Position numbers and translations under genes: made by a program | Part shown: piece by piece, positions 1-10,960 of the stretch | Layout: each line of letters begins with the position of its first letter | Position numbering within the stretch: position 1 is the first letter of the stretch | The notes under the pieces: model-generated | What the model was told of the DNA's origin: nothing | Seen by the model: only the letters and a program-made list of their open reading frames with translations | The model's database searches: none | Origin: Diospyros lotus | Lineage: Eukaryota; Streptophyta; Magnoliopsida; Ericales; Ebenaceae | NCBI RefSeq assembly: GCF_014633365.1 | Contig: NC_068349.1 | Span: 33,618,753 to 33,682,752 of the forward strand | Length of the DNA: 64,000 bases | Reading direction: 5' to 3'

Positions 1-1134
1 TGGTAAACAAAAGCTAATTGGTCAAATTGCGTAAAAAAATCACAAAAATAAATATTCTCTTTGTGATACAATAAACTATTATTTTAAATATTACATTAAA
101 TAATTTAATTGAGTAACTTTAACATCCATTTTTAGGATTAGTTTCAAAACAATACATTAAAATAATGCGATACATGTTTACATAATTAATAATTAAATAT
201 ACATACAAAATAAATAATAAAATACACACAAGATAAATAATTAATAATCAAACAAAATCTTAAATAATAAAGAACTTCTTAATATTAGAAAGCAAACAAA
301 TAAAACAAAACAGTGGATAAAATTATAATTACCGTGTAAATAATTCAATTTAAATAACTCAAAATTGATTATTTATTAAAAAATTCAATTTAATACAAAC
401 AAAATCTCAATGTGTGCGTTGCAGATGAAGTTCAATATAATATTAACAACTTCTTAATATTATAGAAAGTAAACAAAATCAAACCAAATCTCAAAATAGA
501 ATAAATTTCAATAAACCAAATCTCACCGTGTGTGTAAACCCAAAAGGAAGAAACCAAATCTCACTGTGTGCGTAACATACAAAACTTACTATATGTGCAT
601 TACAGATGGCGCAAACCCAGAAAGAAAACCCAGAAGGAAGAAGAAGCTCTCGTCGCTGCTAGAGGAGGGAACTGGTGCCGCCGCTGCTCTATCTTTTCTG
701 AGCACCATTGCTGCGGCTTCTTCTCCGCACGCCGTCGCCGGCTCCTTCTTTTCTACACATTGTCGTTGCTTCTTCTTCGCGCGTTGCCGCCGCAGCTCTT
801 GTTGCTGAATCTTTTCTCCGCTGCTGCTGTTCTTCTTCGAATATGAGATTGAAAACAGAGTATTGAGCTTCAAATTTCAGAAGCAAATAGAGCCGTTGAG
901 AAATATAGGGAGCAAAATATGACTCCTCAACTGTAGGGAGTCATTTTAAGCTCCACAAAAATTTGAGTGATTTGACAAGTAAGGAGCAGCGTTGGAGCAA
1001 AAATTTGAAGAAATGTTCTCCAAATTTTGACTTAGGGAGGATGCTCGCTCTGCGTTGGAGATGGCTTAACAAAAGGTAACTAAGAGATTTGTTGAAACTT
1101 TTAAACTTTTTCTGTAGTGGAAAACATTTAAGAA
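1..1134. other. AT-rich left flank, no gene recognised
   Basis: Bases 1-590 are AT-rich with short direct repeats around AAACAAAATCTCA and nothing gene-like. Bases 600-850 are suddenly GC-rich and pyrimidine-rich, with CTGCTG and CTTCTT runs; they are open in several frames, but every translation is low-complexity (Leu/Arg/Ala/Ser), so no protein is called. Bases 860-1075 end in GCGTTGGAGATGGCTTA, which resembles termini of plant class II elements; no partner terminus was found. Similarity to unit B begins only at about 1135. Confidence 0.5.
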
Positions 1135-1670
1135 ATATGTATTATTGGAGAAGAAAAAATAAGGGCAGGTTGTTCCACAGGAATATATAGCTGTGAAACA
1201 AATATTTCAAATATATATGAATTCACTTACAGAAAAAAAAAAAATATATATATATATATATGAATTCATCAAACATAAAATTAATTCAAAGCTAGATCAA
1301 AAACAATCCTCAAACAATTGCAGCAACCTTGTAGGGAATCCTTTAGCCCACCTGTACTTTCATTGAATAATCCATCTTAATCACAAGATATGAAACCTTC
1401 AGATGAGAACCATAAATTAACTGAAGATCCTGAACACGGAGCACATAAAACAGTAATCACATAATACTATATATATATCTGTCAAATTTTATTTCCAAGC
1501 ATAGTAATTCCACTATTTGCAAATGATTACATGCGCAATAAACAGCTATGAAGAAAAGAGCATCAGATAGATGAAGTGCATATATATAATCAATCCCATA
1601 AAATACAGTGTAACTGGTATTTATAATGGAAAGCCTTCAAGCTACATATATACAGCTGACTTGAGCTTAG

Positions 1671-1970
1671 TAAAACAAGGAAAAGTCTAGAGAGCCTGAC
1701 GGGCTTACTAACCGCCCTACCGAAAGGGGGCAAAAAGATGATTGTGCTCCCGTCCACTTTGCAAATTTATAAAGTGAGCCACTGCTGCTCTCTCCCTGCT
1801 CGCTCGTCTCCCTTCCATGGTTGCCGCCCTCGTCTCGCCATCGCACCTCGCCCCCATTGCCTTGCTACCCTCGCCTCATCTTCGCCGCCTTGTTGACCGT
1901 CGTTGCATCTTGAAATACTCCTAAGAAGAGATAGACATGTGTGCAGTTAAACCTTCCAAAAGTGAATCAA
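1671..1970. other. GC-rich block in copy 1 of the repeat
   Basis: Bases around 1690-1915 are rich in C and CT, with CTCGCTCGTCTCCC-like runs resembling a plant 5' UTR or a gene fragment. No convincing protein is read. The same block sits at 3645-3944 and 42535-42840, while copy 3 has an unrelated 310-bp AT-rich stretch at 5623-5932, so the two states are alternatives at one site. Confidence 0.6.
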
Positions 1971-2035
1971 ATTGAGAACACCAGACACCTTGTATTTAGC
2001 TAATTTTCCTAAACAAATAGACAAGGGAACCTTAC

Positions 2036-2134
2036 CTCATTTTTCACAATTTTGACCATCTCCTGAAGAATGTTCCTCTCAGCAATTTGAAAATGAACAT
2101 AATCACCACAGTTATTTACCATTGTTTCGAGAAG
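2036..2134 (-). pseudogene. Captured exon of a TOM1-like (TOL) VHS-domain gene, copy 1
   Basis: On the minus strand, a 99-nt phase-0 stretch reads LLETMVNNCGDYVHF, QIAERNILQE, then MVKIVKNE. This matches the middle of the VHS domain of plant TOM1-LIKE proteins, ubiquitin-binding ESCRT-0-like adaptors in endosomal sorting. It is bounded like a real exon: acceptor AG just before CTTCTCGAA (2135-2136) and donor GTAAGG just after (2030-2035). Neighbouring VHS or GAT exons were not found, so this is one exon with intron flanks, not a gene. Copies 3 and 4 end in VKKK, closer to the family, so the N-E end here is derived. It lies inside a repeat with a CACTA terminus, suggesting transposon capture. 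Confidence 0.8.
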
Positions 2135-2489
2135 CTATAAGTGTGTCAAATTGTAAATGGATTATTAGAAAGATAGGTCACAGCTAATCTTGACTAATTG
2201 TCTATACATGACCTATAGTTGCTAAATGGGAAAAAAAAAAAAATGAATGTACCAATACGATTCAACAGGAAAAGAGCTGCAAAAAAGGCAAGTAATTAAA
2301 TTAGGGTTCTTATGCTGCATCAAGCACGGAAACAACAGCATCAAGCAATTGAATTGCTGTCAATCGACGACAGCATTGAGCACCGAGCAACCGGGCAGCA
2401 AGGAGGAGCTTCTATGACAAAGGTAAACCTGAGAGAGATAGGGGTCCACGTACGATAACCCCCTCGAATCAGAATAAATATCAAGCTTA

Positions 2490-2939
2490 GAAACAAAATT
2501 TCTTCCATCTCTATTTAAATTTAAATCATAGATGAATTTTTTCGTCTTTGACGAAAATGAACATTGGATCAAAGATGGAAAAATTCTATATATCTCTGTG
2601 AAGAAATTAAGAACAAAGACGGAAACATTTATGTCTTTGAATATAGAGATGGAAAATTTTTTGACTCAAAGAAGGAAATTAAAAATAGAGACAAGAATTT
2701 TTCCATCTCTAAATCTATATTTTTCCATTTTCATGATGAAAAAAAGTATCGGAGATGGATTATTTCCATCTCTAAAATTAGAGATGAAATTTTTTCATCT
2801 CTGATTTAGAGAGAGAATAGATCTATCTCTAAATCCACCTCTAAAAGTTTTTTTTGGCTGATTTTGGTATTTCGTCTCAAATGTTAAAGACAAAAAAAAA
2901 AAAATCCATCTCTAAAATCAATTTTTTTTTCTTGTAGTG
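2490..2939 (-). mobile_element. CACTA (En/Spm-like) transposon end, copy 1
   Basis: Read on the minus strand, the sequence starts at 2939 with CACTACAAGAAAAA, the classic CACTA terminal motif. It is followed by many subterminal AGAGATGG/CCATCTCT motifs in both orientations out to about 2490. No opposite terminus or transposase was found, so it is a truncated or composite element. Open reading frames across it are low-complexity by-products of the repeats. Confidence 0.75.
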
Positions 2940-4009
2940 AATATTGTTTAATTAACAGTGCTAATAACAATGGTTCTGGTATTGAGCATTTAAAATGCAA
3001 TCTTCTACTAATTTTAGGTAGACAATTATTTTAATAATAGATGTGTATGCCAATCTTAAGTTTGTACGTGCATTTGACCTACCTAATAGACGATTTTTGA
3101 TAAATGTTCAAACTAGGTCGAACACCACATTTTTATTATTACAAAAAATAACACCTTATGATAACAAGTCGCTATTATGGATTAGGAAGACCTTATGCTA
3201 AATAACATACCTTATGTGAGATTTCAAATATATATGAATTCATCAAACATAAAATTAATTCAAAGCTAGATCAAAAACAATCCTCAAACAATTGCAGCAA
3301 CCTTGTAGGGAATCCTTTAGCCCACCTGTACTTTCATTGAATAATCCATCTTAATCACAAGATATGAAACCTTCAGATGAGAACCATAAATTAACTGAAG
3401 ATCCTGAACACGGAGCACATAAAACAGTAATCACATAATACTATATATATATCTGTCAAATTTTATTTCCAAGCATAGTAATTCCACTATTTGCAAATGA
3501 TTACATGCGCAATAAACAGCTATGAAGAAAAGAGCATCAGATAGATGAAGTGCATATATATAATCAATCCCATAAAATACAGTGTAACTGGTATTTATAA
3601 TGGAAAGCCTTCAAGCTACATATATACAGCTGACTTGAGCTTAGTAAAACAAGGAAAAGTCTAGAGAGCCTGACGGGCTTACTAACCGCCCTACCGAAAG
3701 GGGGCAAAAAGATGATTGTGCTCCCGTCCACTTTGCAAATTTATAAAGTGAGCCACTGCTGCTCTCTCCCTGCTCGCTCGTCTCCCTTCCATGGTTGCCG
3801 CCCTCGTCTCGCCATCGCACCTCGCCCCCATTGCCTTGCTACCCTCGCCTCATCTTCGCCGCCTTGTTGACCGTCGTTGCATCTTGAAATACTCCTAAGA
3901 AGAGATAGACATGTGTGCAGTTAAACCTTCCAAAAGTGAATCAAATTGAGAACACCAGACACCTTGTATTTAGCTAATTTTCCTAAACAAATAGACAAGG
4001 GAACCTTAC

Positions 4010-4108
4010 CTCATTTTTCACAATTTTGACCATCTCCTGAAGAATGTTCCTCTCAGCAATTTGAAAATGAACATAATCACCACAGTTATTTACCATTGTT
4101 TCGAGAAG
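4010..4108 (-). pseudogene. Captured TOL VHS exon, copy 2
   Basis: Same sequence as the exon in copy 1, exactly 1974 bp further on, with the same splice-site flanks and the same derived VKNE end. Confidence 0.8.
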
Positions 4109-4463
4109 CTATAAGTGTGTCAAATTGTAAATGGATTATTAGAAAGATAGGTCACAGCTAATCTTGACTAATTGTCTATACATGACCTATAGTTGCTAAA
4201 TGGGAAAAAAAAAAAAATGAATGTACCAATACGATTCAACAGGAAAAGAGCTGCAAAAAAGGCAAGTAATTAAATTAGGGTTCTTATGCTGCATCAAGCA
4301 CGGAAACAACAGCATCAAGCAATTGAATTGCTGTCAATCGACGACAGCATTGAGCACCGAGCAACCGGGCAGCAAGGAGGAGCTTCTATGACAAAGGTAA
4401 ACCTGAGAGAGATAGGGGTCCACGTACGATAACCCCCTCGAATCAGAATAAATATCAAGCTTA

Positions 4464-4913
4464 GAAACAAAATTTCTTCCATCTCTATTTAAATTTAAAT
4501 CATAGATGAATTTTTTCGTCTTTGACGAAAATGAACATTGGATCAAAGATGGAAAAATTCTATATATCTCTGTGAAGAAATTAAGAACAAAGACGGAAAC
4601 ATTTATGTCTTTGAATATAGAGATGGAAAATTTTTTGACTCAAAGAAGGAAATTAAAAATAGAGACAAGAATTTTTCCATCTCTAAATCTATATTTTTCC
4701 ATTTTCATGATGAAAAAAAGTATCGGAGATGGATTATTTCCATCTCTAAAATTAGAGATGAAATTTTTTCATCTCTGATTTAGAGAGAGAATAGATCTAT
4801 CTCTAAATCCACCTCTAAAAGTTTTTTTTGGCTGATTTTGGTATTTCGTCTCAAATGTTAAAGACAAAAAAAAAAAAATCCATCTCTAAAATCAATTTTT
4901 TTTTCTTGTAGTG
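4464..4913 (-). mobile_element. CACTA transposon end, copy 2
   Basis: Identical in reading to the terminus in copy 1, shifted by 1974 bp. Confidence 0.75.
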
Positions 4914-5992
4914 AATATTGTTTAATTAACAGTGCTAATAACAATGGTTCTGGTATTGAGCATTTAAAATGCAATCTTCTACTAATTTTAGGTAGACAAT
5001 TATTTTAATAATAGATGTGTATGCCAATCTTAAGTTTGTACGTGCATTTGACCTACCTAATAGACGATTTTTGATAAATGTTCAAACTAGGTCGAACACC
5101 ACATTTTTATTATTACAAAAAATAACACCTTATGATAACAAGTCGCTATTATGGATTAGGAAGACCTTATGCTAAATAACATACCTTATGTGAGATTTCA
5201 AATATATATGAATTCATCAAACATAAAATTAATTCAAAGCTAGATCAAAAACAATCCTCAAACAATTGCAGCAACCTTGTAGGGAATCCTTTAGCCCACC
5301 TGTACTTTCATTGAATAATCCATCTTAATCACAAGATATGAAACCTTCAGATGAGAACCATAAATTAACTGAAGATCCTGAACACGGAGCACATAAAACA
5401 GTAATCACATAATACTATATATATATCTGTCAAATTTTATTTCCAAGCATAGTAATTCCACTATTTGCAAATGATTACATGCGCAATAAACAGCTATGAA
5501 GAAAAGAGCATCAGATAGATGAAGTGCATATATATAATCAATCCCATAAAATACAGTGTAACTGGTATTTATAATGGAAAGCCTTCAAGCTATACATATA
5601 TACAGCTGACTTGAGCTTAGTAAACAATGTCTCTTGAACGTGTAAATTTTATTATTTAGAGAAACAAGACTATTTAAATAAAATTAGAAGACATATATAT
5701 ATATATTTATATATAAGCATGAACTATAGGAGAGATTAGTGTATTGACATGCATTGAAGAATCACTCCCAGCTCTTAATTAGTACACAAGCATACCAAAA
5801 TAGCAGGTAAAATCAGATTGGCTTAACCAAATAAATAAAATAAAAGTAAGCAAAAAATCACATAAATCAACCGACTATTTCTTTTTTATAAGAAGTGACT
5901 AATTATTAATTATGTAGTGGCACCAAAAGGAACAACACCAGACACCTTGTATTTAGCTAATTTTCCTAAACAAATAGAGAAGGGAACCTTAC

Positions 5993-6091
5993 CTTCTTTT
6001 TCACAATTTTGACCATCTCCTGAAGAATGTTCCTCTCAGCAATTTGAAAATGAACATAATCACCACAGTTATTTACCATTGCTTCGAGAAG
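5993..6091 (-). pseudogene. Captured TOL VHS exon, copy 3
   Basis: The same 99-nt exon on the minus strand, still open, reading LLEAMVNNCGDYVHF at the start (T to A change) and ending VKIVKKK before a GTAAGG donor. The lysine-rich end is the expected family sequence, so this copy keeps an older state. Confidence 0.78.
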
Positions 6092-6555
6092 CTATAAGTG
6101 TGTCAAATTGTAAATGGATTATTAGAAAGATAGGTCACAGCTAATCTTGACTAATTGTCTATACATGACCTATATACAGTTGCTAAACGGGAAAAAAAAA
6201 ATGAATGTACCAATACGATACAACAAGAAAAGAGCTACAAAAAAGGCAGGTAGTTGAATTAGGGTTCTTATGCTGCATTAAGCACAGAAATAGCAGCACC
6301 GAACAATCGGAGCTGTCAATCGACGGCGACACTGAACACTGAGCACCAAGCAACTGGGAAGCAAGGGGGAACTTTTGTGACAAATTAAAGGTAATTAAAC
6401 TTGAGATAGATAGGGGTCCACATAGGGTATCCCCTTGAATCAGAATAAATATCAACCTTAGAGACAGAATTTCTTTTGTCTCTATTTAAATTTAAATCAT
6501 AGATGAATTTTTTCGTCTCTGACAAAAATAAACATTGGGATGTCGCTAGACCATC

Positions 6556-7919
6556 TGTAACGACCCGAAAGTGGGTCTAGATGTTTTAACATTTAACATT
6601 AGTTTAATGGCATTTTAAATGTGGGTTTAAGTGTTTTAATATTTAATGATAAATTTCTTTGAGGGCATAAAAATAGTTTTAGATTGTATAATTTTATTTT
6701 ATGGTTTATGTGATCGGAAAATAAGTTTATGGGTATAAATTTTTAAGAAATTTAAAAATAATGTAATAGACTACAATTAAATTAGTTAATGAGTCCTTGG
6801 GCCTATCAGGTGGGCTAGGTGAATTCTGGTTTGGGCTTAGGCCCAAAGGTAATAGGATTTAAACCTTATTATGTAAAAAAAAAAAAAAAAGAAATCAAAG
6901 CAAAACAAAAATAGAAAGTAGCAAGCTGTCTGCTTGATGAAGCAGGCGCCTGCAACTCTTTCTCTCTCTCCCTTTTGATCCTCTACTCTTTTGCGCACTG
7001 ATTTTGTACTATTTTAATGATTTGGTGCTTGATTCTGTCTCCTGTTCCAATTGCCATCACTTTCATTCCTCATCTCCCGTGTTCTTATACTTCATCTTCT
7101 CCTTCTTGTGGTATCTGCCATTGAAGCCCAATAAGGAGAAGACTCATCCAACCTCAGGCAAGTTTCTTCTGTCTTCTCACTCACGTTCTTTAATTTCTGT
7201 GTATTTCAGCTCTTTTGGGGTGATTGCTCATTGCCTTAGTAAATGTATACACACACATATGTATATATCCATACCCCTGTCTCTTGAGTGACTTCTTCTC
7301 CTTCTTCCTCTTGCTATAGCATCATTTACTTCTTATTTTTTGAGAATGGCTACCCTTGTTTCAGTAGATAGCTGTATAGATATATTCCCTCATGCGAATC
7401 ACCACTTATATATATATAAACACACACTCACAGCCATGCCCTGGTTCCAGTCAAGCAACCCATTTATATACTCACACGCATATACATATATATTTATATG
7501 GTATTTGTGACCAGAGAGGCTGTTGCTGGGGGGCTCTTAATTGCTGTCATTTTTTTAGGAAGCCTCCCCTGTTTGATCAAATTTTCTTTCTCACTGTGTG
7601 ATCAAATGGCCTTTGTGTATATATATATATATACGTTGTGTTCAAGCTTGGCATATATATAAATTTACTCCATCTGCGTGACTCTCATTCTATGCAAATA
7701 ACCCATATATATATGAATATGCACATAGCAGTGAATCACCCACTTACACAGATATATATATATATATATATGCACCCCAAGTTATTTGAATGCCCTGTTC
7801 CAGTCAACCACCCACTTATACTTATATATATATGTATGTACACACACATCTGTATGTGTAACCTCCTATTAAATTGGATTGCCAATGTATACTTGGATGT
7901 TTTAATGGCCTACCTATAT

Positions 7920-7954
<35 letters not shown>

Positions 7955-9608
7955 CCCCCTACCAGATTTGGGTCCCTCACGCATGTATATATATGCTTTC
8001 TGGCATCACTATAAATATATATATATACATATACATACGCATGCCCATATAAACTATTGCAAGCCCATTTAATTATATGTATATATATTAAAAGCCCATG
8101 CCCATATAAAATAGTGCAAGCCCATTTAATTATATATATATATATATCCAAAGCCCACTCTCATTTAAACTATTGCAAGCCCATTTAATTATATATATAT
8201 ATATATCCAAAGCCCACTCCCATTTAAACTATTGCAAGCCCATTTAATTATATATATATTCAAAGCCCATCTGTATATATGTTTAACACTCATGTAAGTT
8301 AAAAGCACCCAAGTAAATAATATATATATATAAACACATGTTGAGCACCCACGCACCACTGTAATTTGAAGTTCCACTCAAATAATATATGTAAATATAT
8401 ATATATATATATACAATAATTCCCTCTCATAATCATCTTTGAAAAATGGATTTTTTTTACAGAAGTTTATTTTTCTGATTTTTTCCTTAATTATATTTAA
8501 TTATATACATATACATTAGAATACATTCTATCTGATTTTGATGTCTTAAATGAATAATTCAATCTATATGTAAAGAAATATACATATATAAATGCTTGGT
8601 ATGCATACAAATAAATTGTAAAGAATTCATTAATAAATTGACTAATCTAATTCTTGAGTAAATTATTATATTTCGTGTGCATATTTGATATGAGTAGAAA
8701 AACTATCTAGTATTGTGAGATGGACATAAGATATATATATAGGTATGTCAATAGCTTGCGAGATGAAATTCATGATGTTTATATATATATATATATATGT
8801 GGAAGTGAATGCGTGGCATGTTTCACACACATTCAATATGATCATATTATGTGTTACATTATTATTTATCTTTGCGCACTTAATATTTTGCGCGGAGGGA
8901 AAAGGTACCCTAGAGCACCTGGCACGGGACGAGGTGGCCATAGCCCGGCAGGTTGACTCCATATTGAATGTGAATTTTTATTCTCTTGATGCATTTTAGC
9001 ATATGTTGTTTAATGGCTTGCGACCCTACGGGATTTGATATTGATATTTAATGTTATATGTACACTTGCATAGTAATATATGGTGATATGACACATTTAA
9101 ATTGAAACTGATAAAGTCATAAATTACGAATCTCGTATGAAACTGTCGAATTCTTGATTACTATTTTTGGTGTCACCATATTCTCGATTCTTGTTCCCTA
9201 TTCATTGCTTCTCGAACTTGCTGAGCCTTGTGGCTCACTTGATCTTCCTTGCCATTCCAGGTAAAGGGAAAGCCGTTTTCGGGGGCGAGTTCAGTGGGAC
9301 TAAGGCCCAGGGATAGTGGTGTACGGAGACGCGTCCTAACTTGAATATCTTGTTTAGCATTTTGGTGAGACTTGAGATGAAATGACTCTTATTTTGTTAG
9401 TTAATATTAGAGTCTCTTATCTATTTTGTATGACCATTGAGCCTGAACTCTTGAGATATTGGAAGTGTAAGTGAATCTTAATTTAGTTTCCGCTGCTAGT
9501 AATGAATTGAGTTGTTTGTTTTATTATGGTTTGTTCTATATCATCTCTGTGATGACCTCTTTTCGAATATCCTATGCTAGCGGGAATATTCGAGAGTGAG
9601 CCCTTACA
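6556..9608 (+). mobile_element. Gypsy-type solo LTR, ~3.05 kb (inferred)
   Basis: Begins TGTAACGACCC and ends CCCTTACA, so the termini pair as TGTAA/TTACA, typical of large Gypsy LTRs. Flanks CCATC (6551-6555) and CCACC (9609-9613) look like a 5-bp target duplication with one change. The inner string TGAGCC...GGCTCAC...CATTCCAGGTAAAG (about 9218-9265) parallels TGAGTC...GACTCAC...CATTCCAGGTA in the second LTR at 14910-14950. No gag or pol was seen, so it is a solo LTR. It interrupts a Copia-derived inverted repeat whose halves rejoin when it is removed. The long (TA)n stretches inside are microsatellites. Confidence 0.65.
8041..8280 (+). repeat. Minisatellite, four ~56-60 bp units
   Basis: The core GCAAGCCCATTTAATTA recurs at 8059, 8115, 8175 and 8234, each followed by a (TA)n run and AAAGCCCA. 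It lies within the 6556-9608 LTR. Confidence 0.85.
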
Positions 9609-10310
9609 CCACCAAAGTTGCCATAAAAGAGGATGTGATACTTCTAGCGAATCCACAAAGTTTGCACACAGGCATTGGCTTAGTAGTGATGCAAGGTGTG
9701 TGGTGGAAAGGATCTCGAAGAGTACTTTGCTGAAAAACTATAGTGCAACCCCTTGCTTGGTTTTCTTGGGAGCTCCTCAACCATCGATATCTTTTTCACC
9801 ATACATCTTGCATCACTACCAAGCCAATGTTTGTGTGCAAACTTTTTGGACTCACTAGAAGTATCACATCCTCCTTCATGGCAATTTTGGTGGTCTAGTG
9901 ACATGCCATAAGGATGTATTCATCTCTTTAGAGAACATCTTCATCTCCCACAAAATTGAGAGACGAACTTCCATCGTCACAATCTTTGGATCCATTTGCC
10001 AGACTTGCTCTACCAGATTTTTTAGGGCTTTCAGGAGTTGGTTTACCTTTCAACACTTTTGTAACCCGCATTGGATCAAGATATCCTTGACTTGTATTTG
10101 CCACAAGCCAAAATTGATCTTCCCATCAAACTTTTCAAAATCAAACTTCATCATGCTTGGTATATCTTTTGCATACTGAGCGACCGATAACCAAATCTTT
10201 GATACCAGTTGTTGAAGGGAAAAAAATAAGATGAGAAACAAAAGATCCAATATTAGGAATAAGAAATAATCTTAAAGACTAATTAGGATTTATCGCTGAA
10301 AATCCTAACA
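9609..10310 (-). mobile_element. Ty1/Copia retrotransposon remnant (5' end)
   Basis: On the minus strand: a 101-bp candidate LTR (10210-10310, TGTTAGGATT...CCTTCAACA), a primer-binding site TGGTATCAAAG two bases inside it (10197-10207, like the plant Met-tRNA PBS TGGTATCAGAG), then a gag start. Bases 9609-9710 and 9788-9910 form an inverted repeat of one another. The polymerase region and the second LTR are absent. Confidence 0.75.
10050..10154 (-). pseudogene. Copia gag N-terminal fragment
   Basis: The minus-strand reading from the ATG at 10154 gives MMKFDFEKFDGKINFG and LWQIQVKDILIQCGL. The pattern KFD-x-EKFDGK-x-x-FGLW is the hallmark start of Copia Gag in plants (capsid region of the nucleocapsid precursor). 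It stops at 10050. Downstream, gag-like sequence can be followed only across frame changes to about 9910, so the gene is dead. It lies directly after the PBS, as expected for the 5' end of a Copia element. Confidence 0.75.
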
Positions 10311-10696
10311 GGATTGAAGATGGAAGAAATTCTATCTCTGTGAAGAAATTAAGAACAAAGGCATAAACATTTTCGTCTTTGAATATAGAGATAGAAAAAT
10401 TTTTGTCTCAGTGAAGGAAATTAAAAATAGAGATAGAAATTTTTTCATCTCTAAATCTAGATTTTTTCATTTCCGTGATGAAAAAAAATATTGGAGATGG
10501 ATTATTTCCATCTCTAAAATTAGAAATGAAATTTTTTCATCTCTGATTCAAAAACGGAATAGATCTGTCTCTAAATCCACCTCTAAAAGTTTTTTTTGGC
10601 TGATTTTGGTATTTCGTCTAAAAATTCGTCTCCGTTAAATACAAAAAAAAAAAAAAAATCATCTCTAAAATCTTTTTTTTTTTTTGTTTTGTAGTG
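10311..10696 (-). mobile_element. CACTA transposon end, copy 3 (right part)
   Basis: Contains the same subterminal CCATCTCT/AGAGATGG array and ends ...TTTTGTAGTG at 10696, a variant of the terminus with TTTTG in place of TTCTTG. Its left part lies at 6460-6540, on the other side of the inserted retroelements. Confidence 0.7.
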
Positions 10697-10960
10697 AATA
10701 TTGTTTGACAATGCTAATAAGAATGGTTTTGGCATTGAGCATTTAAAATGCAATCTTCTACTAATTTTAGGCAGAAAATTATTTTAATAATAGATGTGCA
10801 TGCCAATCTTAAGTTTGTGTGTGCATTTGACCTACCTAATAGATGATTTCTGACAAATATTCAAACTAGGTTGAACACCACCATTTTATTATTATAAAAA
10901 ATAGCACCTTATGGATAACAAGTCGCTATTATGGAATAGGAAGAACTTGGAATGACACAT

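Larger units (their letters stand above)
1261..3234 (+). repeat. 1974-bp tandem repeat, copy 1
   Basis: Starts at TGAATTCATCAAACAT and repeats with a period of exactly 1974 bp (the same string recurs at 3235 and 5209). It contains a TOL VHS exon on the minus strand, a GC-rich block at 1671-1965, a CACTA-type terminus ending at 2939 and about 300 bp of flank. No difference from copy 2 was noticed in reading, implying a very recent duplication or an assembly duplication. Confidence 0.93.
3235..5208 (+). repeat. 1974-bp tandem repeat, copy 2
   Basis: Direct continuation of copy 1, with no visible substitutions. The right boundary passes straight into a partial third copy at 5209. Confidence 0.93.
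5209..10960 (+). repeat. Third, diverged copy of the repeat, split by a nested insertion
   Basis: Similarity to copies 1 and 2 covers 5209-5622, 5933-6538 and 10311 to about 10950. Two blocks differ. At 5623-5932 an unrelated AT-rich stretch stands where copies 1, 2 and 4 have a GC-rich block. At 6541-10310 a Copia remnant holding a Gypsy-type solo LTR is inserted. The copy carries many substitutions and continues into sequence shared with B after 10930, so it is the positional counterpart of copy 4. Confidence 0.85.

Noticed and set aside
530..873. Overlapping open frames on both strands in a GC-rich patch
   Set aside because: All translations are low-complexity and mutually overlapping, with no family signature. 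Composition explains their openness.
2360..2804. 70-, 81- and 90-codon open frames repeated at 4334, 4506, 43226 and 43398
   Set aside because: They fall in the CACTA subterminal array and its edge. Their conservation only reflects recent DNA duplication. The same region in copy 3 is not kept as one frame.
8041..8280. Regular direct repeats as a possible CRISPR array
   Set aside because: Units are almost contiguous with TA-tract variation, no unique spacers, no cas genes, and the DNA is plant nuclear.
7004..8377. Several open frames with Ile-Tyr or His-Thr repeats
   Set aside because: They are translations of (TA)n and (CA)n microsatellites inside a solo LTR.
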